NCBI GenBank assembly: GCA_043803805.1
Contig: JAZDJP010000075.1
Span: 1 to 5,307 of the forward strand
Direction: 5' to 3'
DNA: 5,307 nucleotides
DNA from: JAZDJP01 sp043803805
GTDB taxonomy: Bacteria; Planctomycetota; JAZDJP01
Positions 4,634-5,307 of the stretch are shown one piece after another. The position numbers and the translations under genes are program-made. Positions within the stretch are counted from its first letter, which is position 1. Every line of letters begins with the position of its first letter. The notes beneath the pieces are model-generated. The model worked only from the letters and a program-made list of their open reading frames with translations, was not told where the DNA came from and made no database searches.

Positions 4634-5307
4634 GTGCAAGTCATCATCCGTCCCACCCGCGAGGCGGCCTCCGGGCTCGTCGCGCGGCTTGTCGCCCGGG
4701 AGGTCCGTGCCAGGCCCGACCTCGTTCTGGGGCTCGCCACCGGACGCACCATGGAGCGTCTGTATGCCATCCTGGTGCGGATGTGCCGGGAGGAGGGGCT
4801 CGATTTCTCCCGGTGCCGGTCGTTCAATCTTGACGAATACGTCGGCCTTCCCCCGTCGGATGAGAATTCCTACCGTCACTACATGGAGCGTCATCTCTTC
4901 GGGCACATCAACATCAAGCCCCGGAACACCCACCTCCCGGATGGCATGGTGAAGGACCTGGCGGCGGAATGCCGTCGGTACGAGGAGAAGATCGCGGCGT
5001 GCGGGGGGATTGATCTGCAAGTGCTGGGCCTTGGCCGCGCGGGGCACATCGGGTTCAACGAGCCTCTTTCGGCCCTGCGGTCACGGACGCGCGACAAGAG
5101 TCTGACGCCGATGACCATCGCGGAGAATTCCACGCTTTTCTCCGATCCCGCCCGGATGCCCCGCCGGGCGATCACCATGGGCGTCGGGACCATTCTGGAG
5201 TGTCGGCGCCTGGTGATGCTCGTGACCGGGAAAAGCAAGGCGGAGGTGCTGGCCAAGGCGGTGGAGGGGCCCATCACCGGCATGATTTCGGCCAGCGCCA
5301 TCCAGCT
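4634..5307 (+). CDS. nagB: Glucosamine-6-phosphate deaminase NagB (3' end outside window)
   Basis: NagB converts glucosamine-6-phosphate and water to fructose-6-phosphate and ammonia, linking amino-sugar catabolism to glycolysis. The frame stays open to the window edge, giving 224 full codons; about 40 residues are missing compared with the roughly 266 of E. coli NagB. Landmarks are VLGLATGRTMERLY (31-44), the phosphate-loop region often written GLPTG or GLATG; FNLDEYVGLPPSDENSY (64-80), whose Asp67 aligns with the catalytic Asp72 of E. coli; AECRRYEEKI (111-120); LGLGRAGHIGFNEP (131-144), with His138 and Glu143 at the positions of E. coli His143 and Glu148; SRTRDKSLT (150-158); ITMGVGTILEC (180-190); LVTGKSKAEVLAKAVEGP (196-213); and ISASAIQL at the edge. 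The position of E. coli Asp141 is Ala136. It starts with GTG 39 bases after the oxidoreductase stop and in the same reading frame, with no stop codon between. It is probably the third gene of the aminotransferase operon. A NagB-like paralogue acting on another amino sugar phosphate remains possible. Confidence 0.94.
   Translation, partial: MQVIIRPTREAASGLVARLVAREVRARPDLVLGLATGRTMERLYAILVRMCREEGLDFSRCRSFNLDEYVGLPPSDENSYRHYMERHLFGHINIKPRNTHLPDGMVKDLAAECRRYEEKIAACGGIDLQVLGLGRAGHIGFNEPLSALRSRTRDKSLTPMTIAENSTLFSDPARMPRRAITMGVGTILECRRLVMLVTGKSKAEVLAKAVEGPITGMISASAIQ

Noticed and set aside
3740..5047. Long open frame (435 codons) on the minus strand opposite the oxidoreductase and nagB.
   Set aside because: It lies antisense to two genes with clear family motifs, its translation is rich in Arg, His, Gly and Pro without recognisable motifs, and long antisense frames are common in G+C-rich coding DNA.

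Overview
The window is G+C-rich bacterial DNA with five genes, all on the + strand. Two are cut by the window edges: the first gene lacks its 5' end and the last lacks its 3' end. The organism cannot be named from the sequence. Two lipoprotein-like proteins suggest a diderm (Gram-negative) bacterium. The long-N-terminus form of RsmH and the style of the glucosamine-6-phosphate deaminase remind me of uncultivated Planctomycetes/Lentisphaerae-type (PVC) lineages or nearby candidate phyla. That is an impression from memory, not a measured result.

Layout. 1-468 is the C-terminal part of an unrecognised, possibly envelope-associated protein with a proline-rich charged tail. 486-1559 is a complete RsmH-type 16S rRNA methyltransferase with an extension of about 46 residues before the usual start of the fold. 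1605-2033 is a small predicted lipoprotein of unknown function, visibly richer in A+T than its neighbours and with two poly-A runs. 2034-2269 is the only sizeable intergenic region (236 bp). It holds a strict 8-bp-period tandem array with core GACTC, then a weak promoter-like pair of hexamers and a G+C-rich hairpin in the presumed leader. 2270-3475, 3506-4594 and 4634 onward look like one operon: a DegT/DnrJ/EryC1/StrS-type PLP aminotransferase with a cysteine-rich tail, a Gfo/Idh/MocA-type NAD(P) oxidoreductase, and NagB-like glucosamine-6-phosphate deaminase.

How the genes fit together. The left part is a loose set of housekeeping and envelope genes. The right part is an amino-sugar cassette. 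A Gfo/Idh enzyme typically oxidises a sugar or cyclitol hydroxyl to a ketone, a DegT enzyme typically exchanges such a ketone for an amine, and NagB converts glucosamine-6-phosphate to fructose-6-phosphate and ammonia. Their adjacency suggests making or breaking down an amino sugar whose nitrogen exchanges with central metabolism. The actual substrate cannot be read from the sequence.

The points most worth checking are the GACTC octamer array next to the cassette's presumed promoter, the cysteine-rich tail on the aminotransferase, and the unusual alanine in the NagB active-site loop. I see no mobile element, CRISPR array, tRNA or rRNA in the window.
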